Numbered from the stretch's first letter, positions 24,522 through 37,638 are shown. The stretch is 64,000 nucleotides of DNA from Primulina eburnea (GCF_022965805.1 NC_133102.1:9834485-9898484), one strand, 5' to 3'. Notes: a model not told the origin generated them from the sequence alone. Numbers and translations are program-made.

Positions 24522-24654
24522 GGTTTGGTTAATGCACCTCAGATATTTCAATGAAAAATGAATATTTTCTTTAAATATTATTTTAATTTTATGTTTGTTT
24601 ATATTGATGATGCTTTAATAACATCGAAAAAAATAGACGAACATATTAAACAGT
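24522..24654 (+). pseudogene. Endogenous pararetrovirus, RT fragment 2
   Basis: Starts right after the solo LTR with a conserved polymerase block (NAPQIFQ) and continues to a YIDD catalytic motif near 24600-24611, then the DEHIK region. It is cut at 24654 by an LTR beginning TGTGAGC. The motif spacing and the residues around YIDD fit Caulimoviridae rather than the gypsy element in this window. Confidence 0.7.
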
Positions 24655-25490
24655 TGTGAGCTTATCAGCTACATTCTATCAGCTGATCTTTTAGCAGTAC
24701 ACGTCTTCAGCTAAGGAAAAGGACTTTCAACCGACAACTGTATAAAAGCTGACTGCAACAAGTAGTGGGATCGCCGCATTTCAGAAAATCTGCAGTGTAC
24801 GATTGTCAGAAGAATGTTGAAATGAAAATCAACGGATAGAAAGTTTCAAATCGTATTCAATATTACCGTTGGAGGCAAAGCCTATAAATTGCAGAGAAGA
24901 GCAGCTGAGAAACTCTCTGATCTCTCCAAGTTTGAATCAACCCGATTATTATACCATTCTTACTCAGCTGAAATCTTTGCTCACGCTTATTGTATAGATT
25001 CATAGCATTCAAGGCTATACTTCGAGCTCACAAGCACAAAATGTCATTGTTTTAATACTTGATCTTGAAGAGATCAGTTGTGCTAAATTATTTCAGTCCA
25101 TTTGAGTACTGTAAACTTGTTTGTAACTAAGAGTTTCAGTTTGGCATTGTTAAGTCCTTAACTGAAGTGGGTTTGTACAACTCTTTGTATCGATCAAAGC
25201 CTTTTAGTGAATATCATATCTTTGTGATAGAAGGGGTGACGTAAGAGTGTTTGAAGTCTCCGAACATCCATAAAATCTTGTGTCTTCTTATTTCAGTTTT
25301 ATTCTATCTATCAGTCAGTTTATTTCCGCAATTTTATTGTTAACTGATTGATGTCGACTTACAAGATTCTCGAGTATCAGTTTATCACTAAACTGACTCA
25401 CAAAACGAGAAAAGGTTGTGAAAATTGTTAGTGTTTATTCAACTCCTCTTATAAACACTCTTTCACCTTTACCTGATCTTATCATCTTCC
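24655..25490 (+). mobile_element. Truncated Sirevirus-like LTR
   Basis: Begins TGTGAGCTTATCAGC and holds the same GATAGAAGGGGTGACG / GAAGTCTCC / CATCCATAAA block as the solo LTR 19724-21070. It ends with a GTGTTTATTCAACTCC stretch typical of Sirevirus LTR ends. I could not find a matching target duplication, and the exact right end is uncertain. Pararetrovirus sequence between YIDD and RNase H is missing, so a deletion accompanies it. Confidence 0.55.
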
Positions 25491-25621
25491 AAAAATGATT
25501 ATTCCTCAAGATGAAAATAAATTGATATTCTATACAGATGTCAGTGATAATTGGTGGGAAACGGTTCTTACAAAGTTCATACTAGATGGAGAACAACCAT
25601 GTAGATATTGTAGTGAACTAT
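25491..25621 (+). pseudogene. Endogenous pararetrovirus, RNase H fragment 1
   Basis: A short open stretch contains an Asp-containing RNase H motif (FYTDVSDNWW) and CRYCS, which fit the start of the caulimovirid RNase H domain. It stops at 25621, where the plus-oriented family D LTR begins. Confidence 0.6.
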
Positions 25622-26566
25622 TGTAACGTCCGAAAAATCAGTCAACGTAAACCGCATGTATGCAAAATTATTTTAATTGCTTAATTGTTTTTATTTAATT
25701 GCTTTTAAATGCTAGCATGATGTTTACTATATGACTTAAATGTATGATTGCATGATTAAATGATTATATGACATGATTACATGAAATTAAGGATTTTACC
25801 CGAATATTCGATAATAGGCAAGGAAAAGGAGACCTGGGGACGAACAAGACAAGAGTATGTATTTTTATTTAAATAATTGCAAGGCTTCCTAATATGATTA
25901 TAAATTATTTAATTTTACTAAAAATGATGGAGTTCAAATTATTTTACGAGTGGAGCTCGATTTTTCCCGGGAAGCCGGTTTTGGGCAAACAAAGAGTTTT
26001 AAAAGATCAAAAATATTATTTTATGGAAAATTATTTATAATCTTTTAATATTAATTAAATAAGTGTTATTGGGCCTAATTTGATTAATTTAAGGAGGCCC
26101 AATTACCCTTAAGCTTGCAAGCCCAAAATCAAAGCTCATTAATATGTTAATTAAATTATAAATAAGTGTTTTAGGTTTTCAAAACTTGAGAATTCAGCCT
26201 CCAAAACAGACGAGAACACCTTGCACACACTCACAATATTTTCGAAAATTTGGGAAGGAAAGAAACTTGTGTTCTTCGTCGTCCGGTCGTCCAACGTCGC
26301 ACCCTCGCCGGAGATCGAATAATCGAGCGTTATAAACACAAAAGCACGTTTCCTAAACTCTTTTAACATCATAAAAATCATATTATGCTTGATTTAATTG
26401 TTTATGCATGAAAAATATGTGGGTTCGATTATTTTATGGTACACTACGTATTTTCGAAGTTTTAACGTTTCTACGCTTGTTTTGAAACCGTTTTTGAATC
26501 CGACGGACACGCTGCCAAAACATGATAAAATATGAAGGATTTATAGCCAAAACATGACATCATAAT

Positions 26567-28168
26567 TGTAAGAATATGATTTATTATTATTAATTATTAG
26601 TACTAATATTATATTGATTAGCTATTATGGAGTTCAAAACATTGACAAACATGAGCTCAAAACATTGAAAAACAAGAGTTCAAAACATGGAAAAACAAGA
26701 GTCCAAAACATTGAAAAACAATTGTGCCCAAATTTTTGACTAAAATAATTAAAATATTTTAAAGCATTCATTAAATTATAAGAGTTATTCTCCAATCTTA
26801 CCAATAAATAGATGTTTTGAAAGTGAGGGAAGACACACCATAAACCTCTCAAACTAGAGCATGAATGAAGCTTGAACACCATCAACATTTTCTTGAGTGA
26901 TATTTTCGATCTAGAAATTCAATTCATTTTCGAGAGAAACTTCCAGTCCAACGATTTATCAAATCTAATCTCCACCGTTCATATTACACTTTCACATGTT
27001 TTAAACATCATATCAAAATTTCAGCCTCATCCATACGGTCAAATTTTGTGAAACACTTCGGCAAGAAAACTGCTCGGATTTCAAACGAGTTTAGCTAATT
27101 TACGGATTTTCGGACGATAAATTCCAGCTTGTTTCTTCCGTAATTTTGGAGCACATTTCTGTAAGTGAGCTTATGTTTTAAAGTATTTAAGTATGTTTTC
27201 GAAAATTCGATCGACATGATATATTCCTTCGATTTGATATATGAATATTTCGTTTCGATAAATTGTTAAGCATGTTTAAATCAATTTCAAGTACATGTTC
27301 CTTTCGTTTCAAAATTATGTTGTCTTCGTTTCATGTTATATTCTAATATATATTCTTAAACACCAAATTGGTGTATTCTAAAAATTATGTTTAAAGGCAC
27401 TGTTATGATTCAAGTTAGAAATGGTAAAAAAAAAAATTTCCTAAAACATGATAAGATATGACAAGTTATGGCCCTGATGCGGTGGAAAATAATAATCGAT
27501 ATATGGCCTCACCCCTTAGATGAATTACATATAGGAGACTGATCAGTAACACCATGGATAATAAGATGAAATAACAGTGCAATACGAATAATATATGATA
27601 TGTCTATATACATATGATAAGTTATGTTTGCTCATTGTTAATATCATGTCTTGATTTTGTTATGAATAATTATTGTGACATGAAATTCATTTAATATTTA
27701 CATAAATATATATAAGTTATGTCGTATCTATCATTTTGTCTATTTATTGTTCCGACGTTTGTTGAGACACGGAAAATTTCGAATTGTTAAGATCTACATA
27801 TGTATATCCTTGTGTTATTGTGATTGATCGGCCCCTACTTGCTGAGTATTTCACAAAATACTCACTCTTATACCTCTCACTCCCAGATAAGAATGAAAAA
27901 CAAGTTGAAGAAGAAGAGAAAATGCATTTCTGGGGATGGTAACAAGGTTTCAGTTGATCAAGACATACTTTGGAATTTGGCTATCTTTTATTTTACGTTG
28001 TTCGCTTCCGCACCCGTTTGTTAAGTTGATTACGTTGTAAAGACAATGTATGTTTTATGAAAAAGACTGGTTTGGTTGTACATTGTACTAAGAGGATTGT
28101 TGATTTACGATTGATTAATTGTAAAACAACGCCAGGATGTCAACTCACCCCGGTATCGGGACGTGACA
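26567..28168 (+). repeat. 5' LTR of element B
   Basis: 1602 bp, the same length as the 3' LTR at 33690-35291. It contains short repeated GAGTTCAAAACATTGAAAAAC units near its start (26630-26720). The 66-residue frame at 27824-28024 is also present in the 3' copy and is LTR sequence, not a gene. Confidence 0.95.
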
Positions 28169-28174
28169 TTTAAG

Positions 28175-28186
28175 TGGTATCAGAGC
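28175..28186 (+). other. Primer-binding site of element B (tRNA-iMet)
   Basis: TGGTATCAGAGC lies six bases after the 5' LTR and is complementary to the 3' end of initiator-Met tRNA. Confidence 0.9.
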
Positions 28187-28424
28187 CCTCCATGTTCATA
28201 ATCCGGCTGGGAAATTGCCATAGGAAATTTGATAAAGTCAGTTTTTGGCAAGACCCTAGCGACTTCCTACCAATGAATAATATTCACAATTCTTATCGTG
28301 ACATCTGAAAATCGCAAAATTCTATTGTTGAAGCATCCAAAAATTACGTTTTGCTGTTTTTGATAATAATCGTGAATATAATAACTCCTTGTTCTAAGAC
28401 TTTCCATTTGTTTTATTTCAGGAA

Positions 28425-28964
28425 ATGGATCCCCGTACTCGTGCTGAAATACCCAAACGTATGCGTGAACTCGCCCTTAACGACCACGAAATTGCAATGG
28501 CACATCTTAGAGCGCAACTTTACGAGGAACAACAAAAATATCACGATCAATTGTTAGCCAAAGATTTGGTATATGAAAACTTGAAGAAGGAAAAACAAGA
28601 ACTAGAAGATATCAAAGATCATCTTCAGGCTGACGTGCAAATGTTTGCTTATTATCTTAACTCAGAAGAAAAACAGCACGAAATGACCAAGAACAAACTA
28701 GAGGCTTCCCAAACAATAGCCCTTGAAATGGATAGATTACGCCAACGAATGTTAAAGGAATCCCAAGCACTACAGTCTCAGATTCAACAAATGTTACTAA
28801 TGGAAAAACAACGCCGTCAGCAAGATGAGGCAACCATTCAAGAACTGCAGAATTCGGTGCAGAATTTGACTATGCAAAATGAACAATTACAGAATCATGT
28901 TCATCATCTTGAGAATGCCATCGTTATAGCATTGGAGCCGGAAGTAGAACCGGTAGAAGAATAG
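28425..28964 (+). CDS. Extra coiled-coil ORF upstream of gag in element B (179 aa)
   Basis: An intact open frame starts with ATG at 28425 (MDPRTRAEIPKRMREL) and stops with TAG at 28962. Residues about 15-165 are strongly charged, rich in Glu, Gln, Lys and Leu, with heptad-like spacing and no Pro after residue 10, so a long coiled coil is likely. After the TAG the frame continues with an acidic stretch (MEDEVLGDDEILDD) to a TGA at 29008, so the original protein may have been about 195 residues. It lies after the primer-binding site and about 270 bases before gag. Standard chromoviruses have no ORF here. It may assist particle assembly or bind a host factor; neither is shown. Confidence 0.6.
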   Translation: MDPRTRAEIPKRMRELALNDHEIAMAHLRAQLYEEQQKYHDQLLAKDLVYENLKKEKQELEDIKDHLQADVQMFAYYLNSEEKQHEMTKNKLEASQTIALEMDRLRQRMLKESQALQSQIQQMLLMEKQRRQQDEATIQELQNSVQNLTMQNEQLQNHVHHLENAIVIALEPEVEPVEE

Positions 28965-29238
28965 ATGGAAGATGAAGTACTAGGAGATGACGAGATTTTA
29001 GATGATTGAGTAATTAGTGTCGTGACTATTTGTAATAAGGATTGATAATCCATTTCCTTTCTTTTACTTCTAATCATTGCACTTCTGAAAACTTTGATTT
29101 GTATTGCTTTTCCTTTTCATTGGAATCAATAAAAAGTTTATTTGATCTATTCCTTGATTGATTTCATATTTGAGATAATCTTCAATATTTTTGTACATAA
29201 TTATTCAAACCTCTGAGAAATTCTCATGCGTGTAGGAA

Positions 29239-32200
29239 ATGGCAGAGAGGCCACATCGTAGCAACCGCAACCCGTGATATGCCAATTGCAACAATGATTG
29301 CAACAACAATAACAACGAAGATACACCACCACCAACAAGAGTTGGCCTTAGCAGAGAAGATTTAATGGCCATAGCAACCATTGTGGCAACAACTCTCCAA
29401 GGAATGAGCCATTTAAATACCAACACTAACCAGCCACCACCACCTCCACCATCGAATGGAATCAAACACCATTATGAATCTCTTCGGAGGAATCAAGTCC
29501 CAACGTTTGACGGCAACCCTGACCCAGAAGTTGGTCAAGGCTGGCTCAATAATATTGAGACACAACTCCAATTTCTTGAAGTGCCAAATGAACTAAAAGT
29601 GACTGTGATGACACCATTCTTAGAAGAAAAGGCGGCCAAATGGTGGGAGACAATCTCAGCAAATATGACAGAAGTCGGACCAATCACATGGAAAAAATTT
29701 CGAGAAGCACTTTTGAAACAATACTATCCAGCAGAGTTGAGATTAAAATTGTTGAGTGAATTCGAGAATTTTACTCAAACCCCAGATATGTCTGTTGTGG
29801 AGTACAATTCTAAATTCAACTCCCTTGGAACCTATGCTCCTGCCATCATGGCAGATGATATCCTGAAGATGCATCGTTTCAAACGTGGTCTGAACAGCCG
29901 TGTCCAATCATCTCTGGCAGTTTACCAACCCACAGGTTTTGATGATTTAATGGGAGCAGCCATTAGAGCTGAGAATGATATCAAGCGACGAGAAGATGAA
30001 AATAAAAATAAACGACGTAAACAACCAGTTAAAAGGTCAAACCAATCGAGTGGACCATTCAAGGGAACTCCTTCCAATTCAACTACGACATTCTCAAGCA
30101 TAAAACCTTGTCCATTATGCAACTACCAACACATTGGAGAATGTCGAAGGAACATTGGTGCTTGCTTCAATTGTGGGAATATGGGACACCGAATTGCTAA
30201 TTGTCCTGAACCATTAAAGAAAATGACATGGTCAAACACTAATGCTACCCCCAACAAGCCAAAGGAGAATAAGACCAATGCTCGTATGTTTGCCATAACT
30301 CAAGAAGAGGTAGATGATGCAAACGATGTCGTGGAAGGTACCATTATAATCCTTAAAATTGCAGCTTATGTGTTGTTTGACTGTGGTGCCACTCATTCAT
30401 TTATTTCTAAGAGATTCACTAAGAAGTTAGGGCTTATACCAGAGATACTTGTTGAACCTTTTAGAATTGCTACTCCCACCAGTAAAACAATTGAAACACA
30501 TAAGATATATTGGAACTGCATAGTATATATCAATGAACACACATTCAACGTTGAATTGATTCAAGTCAACATGGTGGAGTTCGACGTTATTCTGGGAATG
30601 GATTGGTTATCCAAGAGTCATGCAATAGTAGATTGTTGGCGTAAGATTATCAAACTCCGAACTCCAAGCCAAAAAGAAATCACATACCATGGCAAGGCTA
30701 AGAAACGTAAATCCTTCCTTTCTGCATCTCAAACCTGGAAAGCCATGAAGTCTGGAGAAATAGTCTATCTAGCAATGGTATATGAAGTAAAAGAAGGAGT
30801 TGAGCTCAAGATAGAAGATATTCCAGTGGTACAAGAATTTTCGGATGTCTTTCCAGAAGAGCTACCTGGAATGGTCTCGGACCGTTAGATAGAATTCGAG
30901 ATTAACTTGGTACCAGGTGCTACACCAATATCAAAGGCACCCTATCGAATGGCTCCAGCAGAACTCAATGAGCTAAAAGAACAATTCCAAGAGTTGTTAG
31001 ACAAGAAACAAATCAGACCAAGTGTCTCTCCTTGGGGAGCTCCAGTCTTATTTGTAAAGAAAAAAGATAGAAATATGAGATTGTGTATCGATTATAGAGA
31101 ACTCAACAAGATCAAAATCAAAAACAGATATCCTCTTCCAAGAATAGACGATCTTTTCGATCAACTCAAAGGAGCCACAGTATTTTCCAAGCTTGATTTG
31201 AGGACAAGATATCATCAACTGAAGGTCAAACCAGAAGACGTTCCAAAGACAGCTTTCAGAACAAGATATGTCCATTATGAGTTTACGGTAATGCCATTTG
31301 GATTGACAAATGCTCCAGCAGCTTTCATGGATATCATGAACAGAGTATACAAGCCATTTCTCGACAAATTTGTGGTGGTATTTATCGATGACATTCTCGT
31401 ATATTCCCCAAGTGAAGATGATCACAAAGAACATCTTCAACTGACTCTTCAGATGTTAAGATAAAAAGAGTTATACGCGAAATTCAAGAAATGCGAATTC
31501 TGGCTAAAAAGTGTGACTTTCTTAGGCCATATCATTTCAAAAGAAGGGGTATTTGTGGACCCTAAAAAGGTGGACGCAATCACTGGCTGGCCGATTCTTA
31601 AGACAGTAACTGAAATTCGAAGCTTTCTGGGATTGGCAGGTTACTATCTAAAATTTGTTGAAGGTTTCTCTTCAATAGCTACGCCTCTTACAAAACTCAC
31701 GCAAAAGAACTCAAAATTTAACTGGAGTGAGGAGTGCGAAAAGAGCTTCCAAACGCTCAAGGAAAAGCTTGCATCTACACCAGTACTGGTTCTACCCACT
31801 AAGGACAAAAGCTTTACCATTTACAGTGACGCATCAAAAGAGGGTTTAGGATGCGTACTCATGCAAGAAGGAAGAGTAATCGCATATGCATCAAGACAAT
31901 TGAAGCCCTACGAGAAAAATTATCCTACTCACGACCTCGAACTAGCTGCGGTAGTTTTTGCCTTAAAATTTGGAGGCATTATCTTTATGGCACCAAATGC
32001 GAGATCTTCACAGATCATCAAAGTCTCAAGTATTTGTTCACACAGAAAGAATTGAACATGAGGCAGATAAGATAGATTGAATTGTTAAAAGATTATGATT
32101 TAATAATAAGCTATCATCCGGGCAAGACAAATAAGGTAGCTGATGCTTTAAGTAGGAAAAACATGGATAAAGTGATCCTAGCTTCACTTTCTGCACAACC

Positions 32201-33694
32201 ATGCCTTCAAGAAACAATCAAGTTAAGACAGAATCAAGATCCTATTTTGACAAAACTTAAAGAAAAAGTAAAATAAAAGAAGTCACAAGATCTTCATATA
32301 GACGAGAAGGGTTTATGGATGAAAGGACGATTGTGTGTACCAAACATCGAGAATCTTCGACAGGAAGTAATGTCTGAATCACATAAATCAAAATTTTCGG
32401 TCCACCCCGGCAGTACAAAGATGTACAGAGATTTAAAGAAAAAATTTTGGTGGAGCGGAATGAAGAAGGATGTTGCAGAATACATCTCTAGATGCCAGGT
32501 CTGCCAACAAGTTAAAGTTGAACATCAACGGCCTGGAGGACTTCTTCAACCCTTGGAAATTCCAGAATGGAAATGAGAACATATTTCCATGGATTTTGTA
32601 GTAGGTTTACCAAAGTCTAGGCAAAGTCATAATGGAATATGGGTAATCGTAGATAAACTCACAAAATCTGCACATTTTCTACCTGTCCGCATGAATTATA
32701 ATCTAGAAAAATTGGCTACCATATACATAGACAATATTGTGCGATTACATGGAATTCCGGCAAGCACTCTGTCTGATAGAGATCCAAGATTTGTATCTCG
32801 GTTCTGGAAAAGTTTTCAACAAGCTATGGGGACTAAGGTTACTCTCAGTACAGCTTATCACCTTCAAACTGATGGCCAAACAGAGAGAACAATACAAACC
32901 CTTGAAGATATGCTACGAGCATGTGTTTTAGAATTTAGTGGTAATTGGAGTGAATATCTATCTTTAATTGAGTTCGCTTACAATAACAGTTATCATAGCA
33001 GTATTGGAATGACTCCATACGAAGCTCTGTACGGCCGAAAATGTCGATCACCTCTATACTGGGATGAGGTAGGAGAGAAATCCATAACTGGACCTGAACT
33101 TGTCCAAGAAACCGTGGACAAAGTAACAATCATTAAAGAAAGACTCAAAATTGCTCAAGATCGACAGAAAAGTTGGGCTGATCTAAAGAGAAGACCAGTG
33201 GAGTTCACCGTTGGAGAAAAAGCTTACGTAAAAGTTTCTCCCATGAAAGAGTTGTTCGATTCAATAAAGCTGGGAAATTACATCCTCGATACATAGGACC
33301 TTTTGAAATTTTAGAAAGAATCGGAACATTGGCATACAGACTAGCATTGCCACCAGATATGTCAAGAATTCATAATGTATTTCATGTTTCAAAATTGAGA
33401 AAATACATTCCAGATCCAAGTCATGTTCTTGAAACTGAACCGCTCCTGATGGAAAGTAATCTGAATGAAAAACTAAGATATGAAGAAGTTCCAATTCGAA
33501 TTTTGGACACCAAAGAACAAGTATTAAGGCGACGCAACATTTCCTATGTTAAGATACAGTGGTCTAATCATACCGAAAGAGAAGCTACTTGGGAACTAAA
33601 AGAGAAGATGTTCGAGCAATATCCCTATCTGTTCGAAAATCTAGAGAACTCAAGTTTCAGGGACGAAACTTCCAATAAGGAGAGAGGAATGTAA
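29239..33694 (+). pseudogene. Broken gag-pol of element B with chromodomain-like tail
   Basis: ATG at 29239, stop TGA at 29275, then open to 30888. Gag domain at about 29480-30000. Two zinc motifs at 30109-30219, CPLCNYQHIGEC and CFNCGNMGHRIANC. Protease motif FDCGATHSF near 30376 (Cys where Ser or Thr is usual). Reverse transcriptase from 30907 with FIDD near 31381, RNase H (TIYSDAS) near 31818, integrase zinc region near 32390-32520, integrase core DFVVGLPKS, DRDPRF and QTDGQTER, and a chromo-like end (KIQWSNHTEREATWE). Stops at 30886, 31462, 32073, 32274, 32574 and frameshifts near 31965 and 33270 break it. The final TAA (33692) is supplied by the first bases of the 3' LTR. Confidence 0.92.
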
Positions 33695-35291
33695 GAATAT
33701 GATTTATTATTATTAATTATTAGTATTAATATTATATTGATTAGCTATTATGGAGTTCAAAACATTGACAAACATGATCTCAAAACATTGAAAAACAAGA
33801 GTTCAAAACATTGAAAAACAAGAGTTCAAAACATTGAAAAATAATTGTGCCCAAATTTTTGACTAAAATAATTAAAATATTTTAAAGCATTCATTAAATT
33901 ATAAGAATTATTCTCCAATCTTACCTATAAATAGATGTTTTGAGAATGAGGGAAGACACACCATAAACCTCTCAAACTAGAGCATGAATGAAGCTTGAAC
34001 ACCATCAGCATTTTCTTGAGTGATATTTTCGAGCTAGAAATTCTGTTCATTTTCGAGAGAAACTTCCAGTCCAACAGTTTATCAAATCTAATCTCCACCG
34101 TTCATATTACACTTTCACATGTGTTAAACATCGTATCAAAATTTCAGCCTCATCCATACGGTCAAATTTTGTGAAACACTTGGCAAGAAAACTACTCGGA
34201 TTTCAAACGAGTTTAGCTAATTTACGGATTTTCGGACGATAAATTCCAGCTTGTTTCTTCCGTAATTTTGGAGCACCTTTCTGTAAGTGGGCTTATGTTT
34301 TAAAGTATTTAAGTATGTTTTCGAAAATTCGATCGAAATGATGTATTTCTTCGATTTGATATATGAATATTTCGTTTCGATAAATTGTTAAGCATGTTTA
34401 AATCAATTTCAAGTACATGTTCCTTTCGTTTCAAAATTATGTTGTCTTCGTTTCATGTTATATTCTAATATATATTCTTAAACACCAAATTGGTATATTC
34501 TAAGAATTATGTTTAAAGGCACTGTTATGATTCAAATTAGAAATGGTAAAAAGGAAAATTTTCCTAAAACATGATAAGATATGACAAGTTATGGCCCTGA
34601 TGCGGTGGGTAATAATAACCGATATATGGCCTCACCCCTTAGAGGAATTACATATAGGGTACTGATCAGTAACAACATGGATAATAAGATGAAATAACAG
34701 TGCAATACGAATAATATATGATATGTCTATATGCATATGATAAGTTATGTTTGCTCATTGTTAATATCATGTCTTGATTTTGTTATGAATAATTATTGTG
34801 ACATGAAATTCATTTAATATTTAAATAAATATATATAAGTTATGTCGTATCTATCATTTTGTCTATTTATTGTTCCGACGTTTGTTGAGACACGGAAAAT
34901 TTCGAATTGTTAAGATCTACATATGTATATCCTTGTGTTATTGTGATCGATCGGTGCCCACTTGCTGAGTATTTCACAAAATACTCACCCTTACACCTCT
35001 CACTCCCAGATAAGAATGAAAAGCAAGTTGAAGAAGAAGATCAAATGCATTTCTGGGGATGGTAACAAGGTTTCAGTTGATCAAGACATACTTTGGAATT
35101 TGACTATCTTTTATTTTTACGTTGTTCGCTTTCGCACCCGTTTGTTAAGTTGATTACGTTGTAAAGACAATGTATGTTTTATGAAAAAGACTGGTATGGT
35201 TGTACACTGTACTAAGAGGCTTGTTGATTTAGGATTGATTTATTGTAAAACAACGCCGGATGTCAACTCACCTCGGTATCGGGACGTGACA
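33690..35291 (+). repeat. 3' LTR of element B
   Basis: 1602-bp partner of 26567-28168, followed by the ATAAT duplication. Differences from the 5' copy are scattered single bases, for example near 33776 and 34180. Confidence 0.95.
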
Positions 35292-36822
35292 ATAATAGAG
35301 AAAACAAGGCTAGAATTCGTGGGCAATAATTCATAAGAAGGGCCGAGATTTTTTAAAAACAAAAAAAAGTGTGTATGCTGGTTGTTGTTCAAGGGGCTCG
35401 AGAGTTTTGCATGGGGCTTGGGGGCTAGTTGAGGGCTTGGCTAAAGTCAGGTTAGAAGGCTAGATTGGGTCCTAGGGTGGCTAGGGCTCGAGCTAGGTGG
35501 GCTGGAAGAGTCCTAGCATGAGGGGAGTCTTCACGCGTGTTTCTGGTGTGGTCGAAAGTTCCAGGGGCTGTGGCTCGGCTAGGGTCTGGCTACATGGTTC
35601 ATCAAGGTCCTTGGGATATGGGTAAGATTCGAGCCAGGGGCTGGGGTGGCTTGGGCCACTGCTGGCTCGAGATAAATGTGAGAAGCGCGAGGAAGCTCCA
35701 TGGTGCGCAGGTTGTGGTGCTGGCTTCTGGTGGTTCGCACGTGAGTTCCAGGGCTTGGGCTGGTCTGGGTAGGGTCTGGACGTGGTCTAGGGACGGTTAG
35801 GGACGTGTGGGCTCGGTGGTGGCTCGGATGGAAGGGTCCAGGTTTGGCTAAGAATTCTTGAGCGTGATTCTCCATGAGCGCAGGTTCTGGGTCTTCTGTC
35901 CAGCAAGGTTTGAGCGAGTTAGGGCTAGGTTCCAGGAGCTGGGCTTGGTCATTAGGGTTCCTAGGTGGGTTGGGTAGGGTTTGGCTCGAGGTGGCTAGAG
36001 TAAATTGGGAAATGGCTCGGTGGTTTCGATAATGGGTCAATATTTCGAATTTAATAATAAAAATTGAATCCATGGGTCCACGGGTGTGACTCATGACTTG
36101 GAAGGGTAGAATAAATACTAAAAATGTTATGTTAAAAATTTGGGAATCAAAATAATGAGTTTTGGAATTTTTCAGGATTTTATCGTCGCACGAAACGTTA
36201 ATTAAAGAATTAATTGAAACACCTAGTTTTATGCGGAATAAAATTATGAAAAATTATATTTAAGCTTAAATAATTATTAAAAGTCTAAGTTTTTAATTTG
36301 AGAATTTTATATTAAGATTTGGTTTAATTCGAGATTAAAACGCGTTAATATGTCTTATTTAAAGATTAATTTAAAAGTCATTGTCTTATACCAAATAAAA
36401 ATATGAGAAAATTCATGTAAGCTTAAATAATTATTTAGAATAATTCCATATCATTAAATGTGAGAAGAATATAAATTCGAGAATTTTTACGTACATGGGC
36501 AAAACAATCTTTTTACACTTAGAAAAATACGAAAACGCTTTGCAGCATTCCGAAGGATCATAATGCTTGTAAAATGATATTTTATGATTTATAATGATGA
36601 TTTTAATGATAATATGTATTTTTATAATTTATGGTAAAGCTGTGCACTTTATACTGTTTAAAATGCTATTTTTGGAAAGCTGTCGTATTTTGTGACTTTT
36701 AAAGAAAAAGGAAAAATATTATGAGTGATGTGAATTGACTGTGACAAAAGATATGATATATGATTTGTGGGAGATCCGTTTATGTTGAGGACGATGAACT
36801 TACAATTTTATGGGGATGTCAT

Positions 36823-36912
36823 GAGGGGAAATGCCCCAGAGGGAGCCCATATATGGGAAAAGGCCCCAGAGGGAGCCCGTCTATGGGAGAAGGTCCCTCG
36901 AGGGAACCCCGA
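36823..36912 (+). repeat. Minisatellite of family D, second copy
   Basis: Units around CCCCAGAGGGAGCCC repeat about every 30 bases, the reverse complement of the array at 21609-21722. Confidence 0.7.
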
Positions 36913-37638
36913 CGATCGTATTTCCATGGTGGAGCCTAGTGCACACCCCCATGGGCCATGTGGAGCTGAAGACTGATTAGTCGACCGATGATAAAAACTA
37001 GTCACTTTCAAGGATCAAACTTCACCCAAAATGATATATGATTGAAAGTTTATGATAAAAAAAATTATTTTTATGATATATGATTTATGATGATGATTAA
37101 AGCTATTTTTAAATGATTTTTTTAATGGATTTATTTATGCTTAAATTTAGTTTAAAATGATTTTACTATTTATGATTTAATTATGCTAAAATGATTTTTA
37201 AATGGTTATTTATGTTCAAAAGATTATTTTAAATAAAAATATGATTTTTAAATGCATGTGCATGTATATGTATTATTTGATATCCATGTTTAGAACGTGC
37301 TGAGTCTTTAGACTCACTAGGTTTGTATGATGCAAGATTTGATGATTTATGGGGGCACTGACGCTTGAGTGGATCTAGTGCAGCAGTACACACCCGAGGA
37401 CCTTTATGTTTCCGCACTAGCTAGATAGATTTATGATTTAAAGATTTATACTCATGATTTTATTAGAGATATTTATTATGCTTTATTTTATTGATTAGTG
37501 GATGATTTATGATTTTTTTATGCAGTTGAGATTTCATATGCTAAATTATTACGATGGTTCATGATTATGTTAAACTATTTTATTTAGTAATTTAGAATTT
37601 ATTATTTAAGATTAGAAAAAAAAGTAGCGGTCGTTTCA

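Larger units (their letters stand above)
26567..35291 (+). mobile_element. Complete chromovirus-like Ty3/gypsy retrotransposon (element B)
   Basis: Two 1602-bp LTRs both begin TGTAAGAATATG and end GGTATCGGGACGTGACA, flanked by ATAAT at 26562-26566 and 35292-35296. Between them lie a tRNA-iMet primer-binding site, a coiled-coil ORF, and a gag-pol with gypsy order (gag, PR, RT, RH, IN) and a chromodomain-like tail. LTRs are nearly identical by eye, which suggests a fairly recent insertion, yet gag-pol already has several stops and frameshifts. Confidence 0.95.
25622..37638 (+). mobile_element. Solo LTR of family D, plus orientation, carrying a gypsy element
   Basis: Starts TGTAACGTCCGAAAAATC at 25622 and ends GCGGTCGTTTCA at 37638, flanked by ACTAT at 25617-25621 and 37639-37643. 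The complete element 26567-35291 is inserted in it. The LTR itself is then about 3.3 kb (25622-26566 plus 35297-37638). The outer part is rich in GGCTCGG/GGCTTGG words (35390-36020), mirrored by CCGAGCC words at 22860-23530 in the other copy. No coding sequence belongs to it. Confidence 0.85.

Noticed and set aside
27824..28024. 66-aa frame in the 5' LTR and its 63-aa partner at 34962-35153
   Set aside because: Both are LTR sequence. The 3' copy has a different end because of small changes, so there is no conserved protein.
29205..29465. 86-aa frame antisense to the gag start of element B
   Set aside because: Shadow of a low-complexity Asn/Pro-coding stretch of gag.
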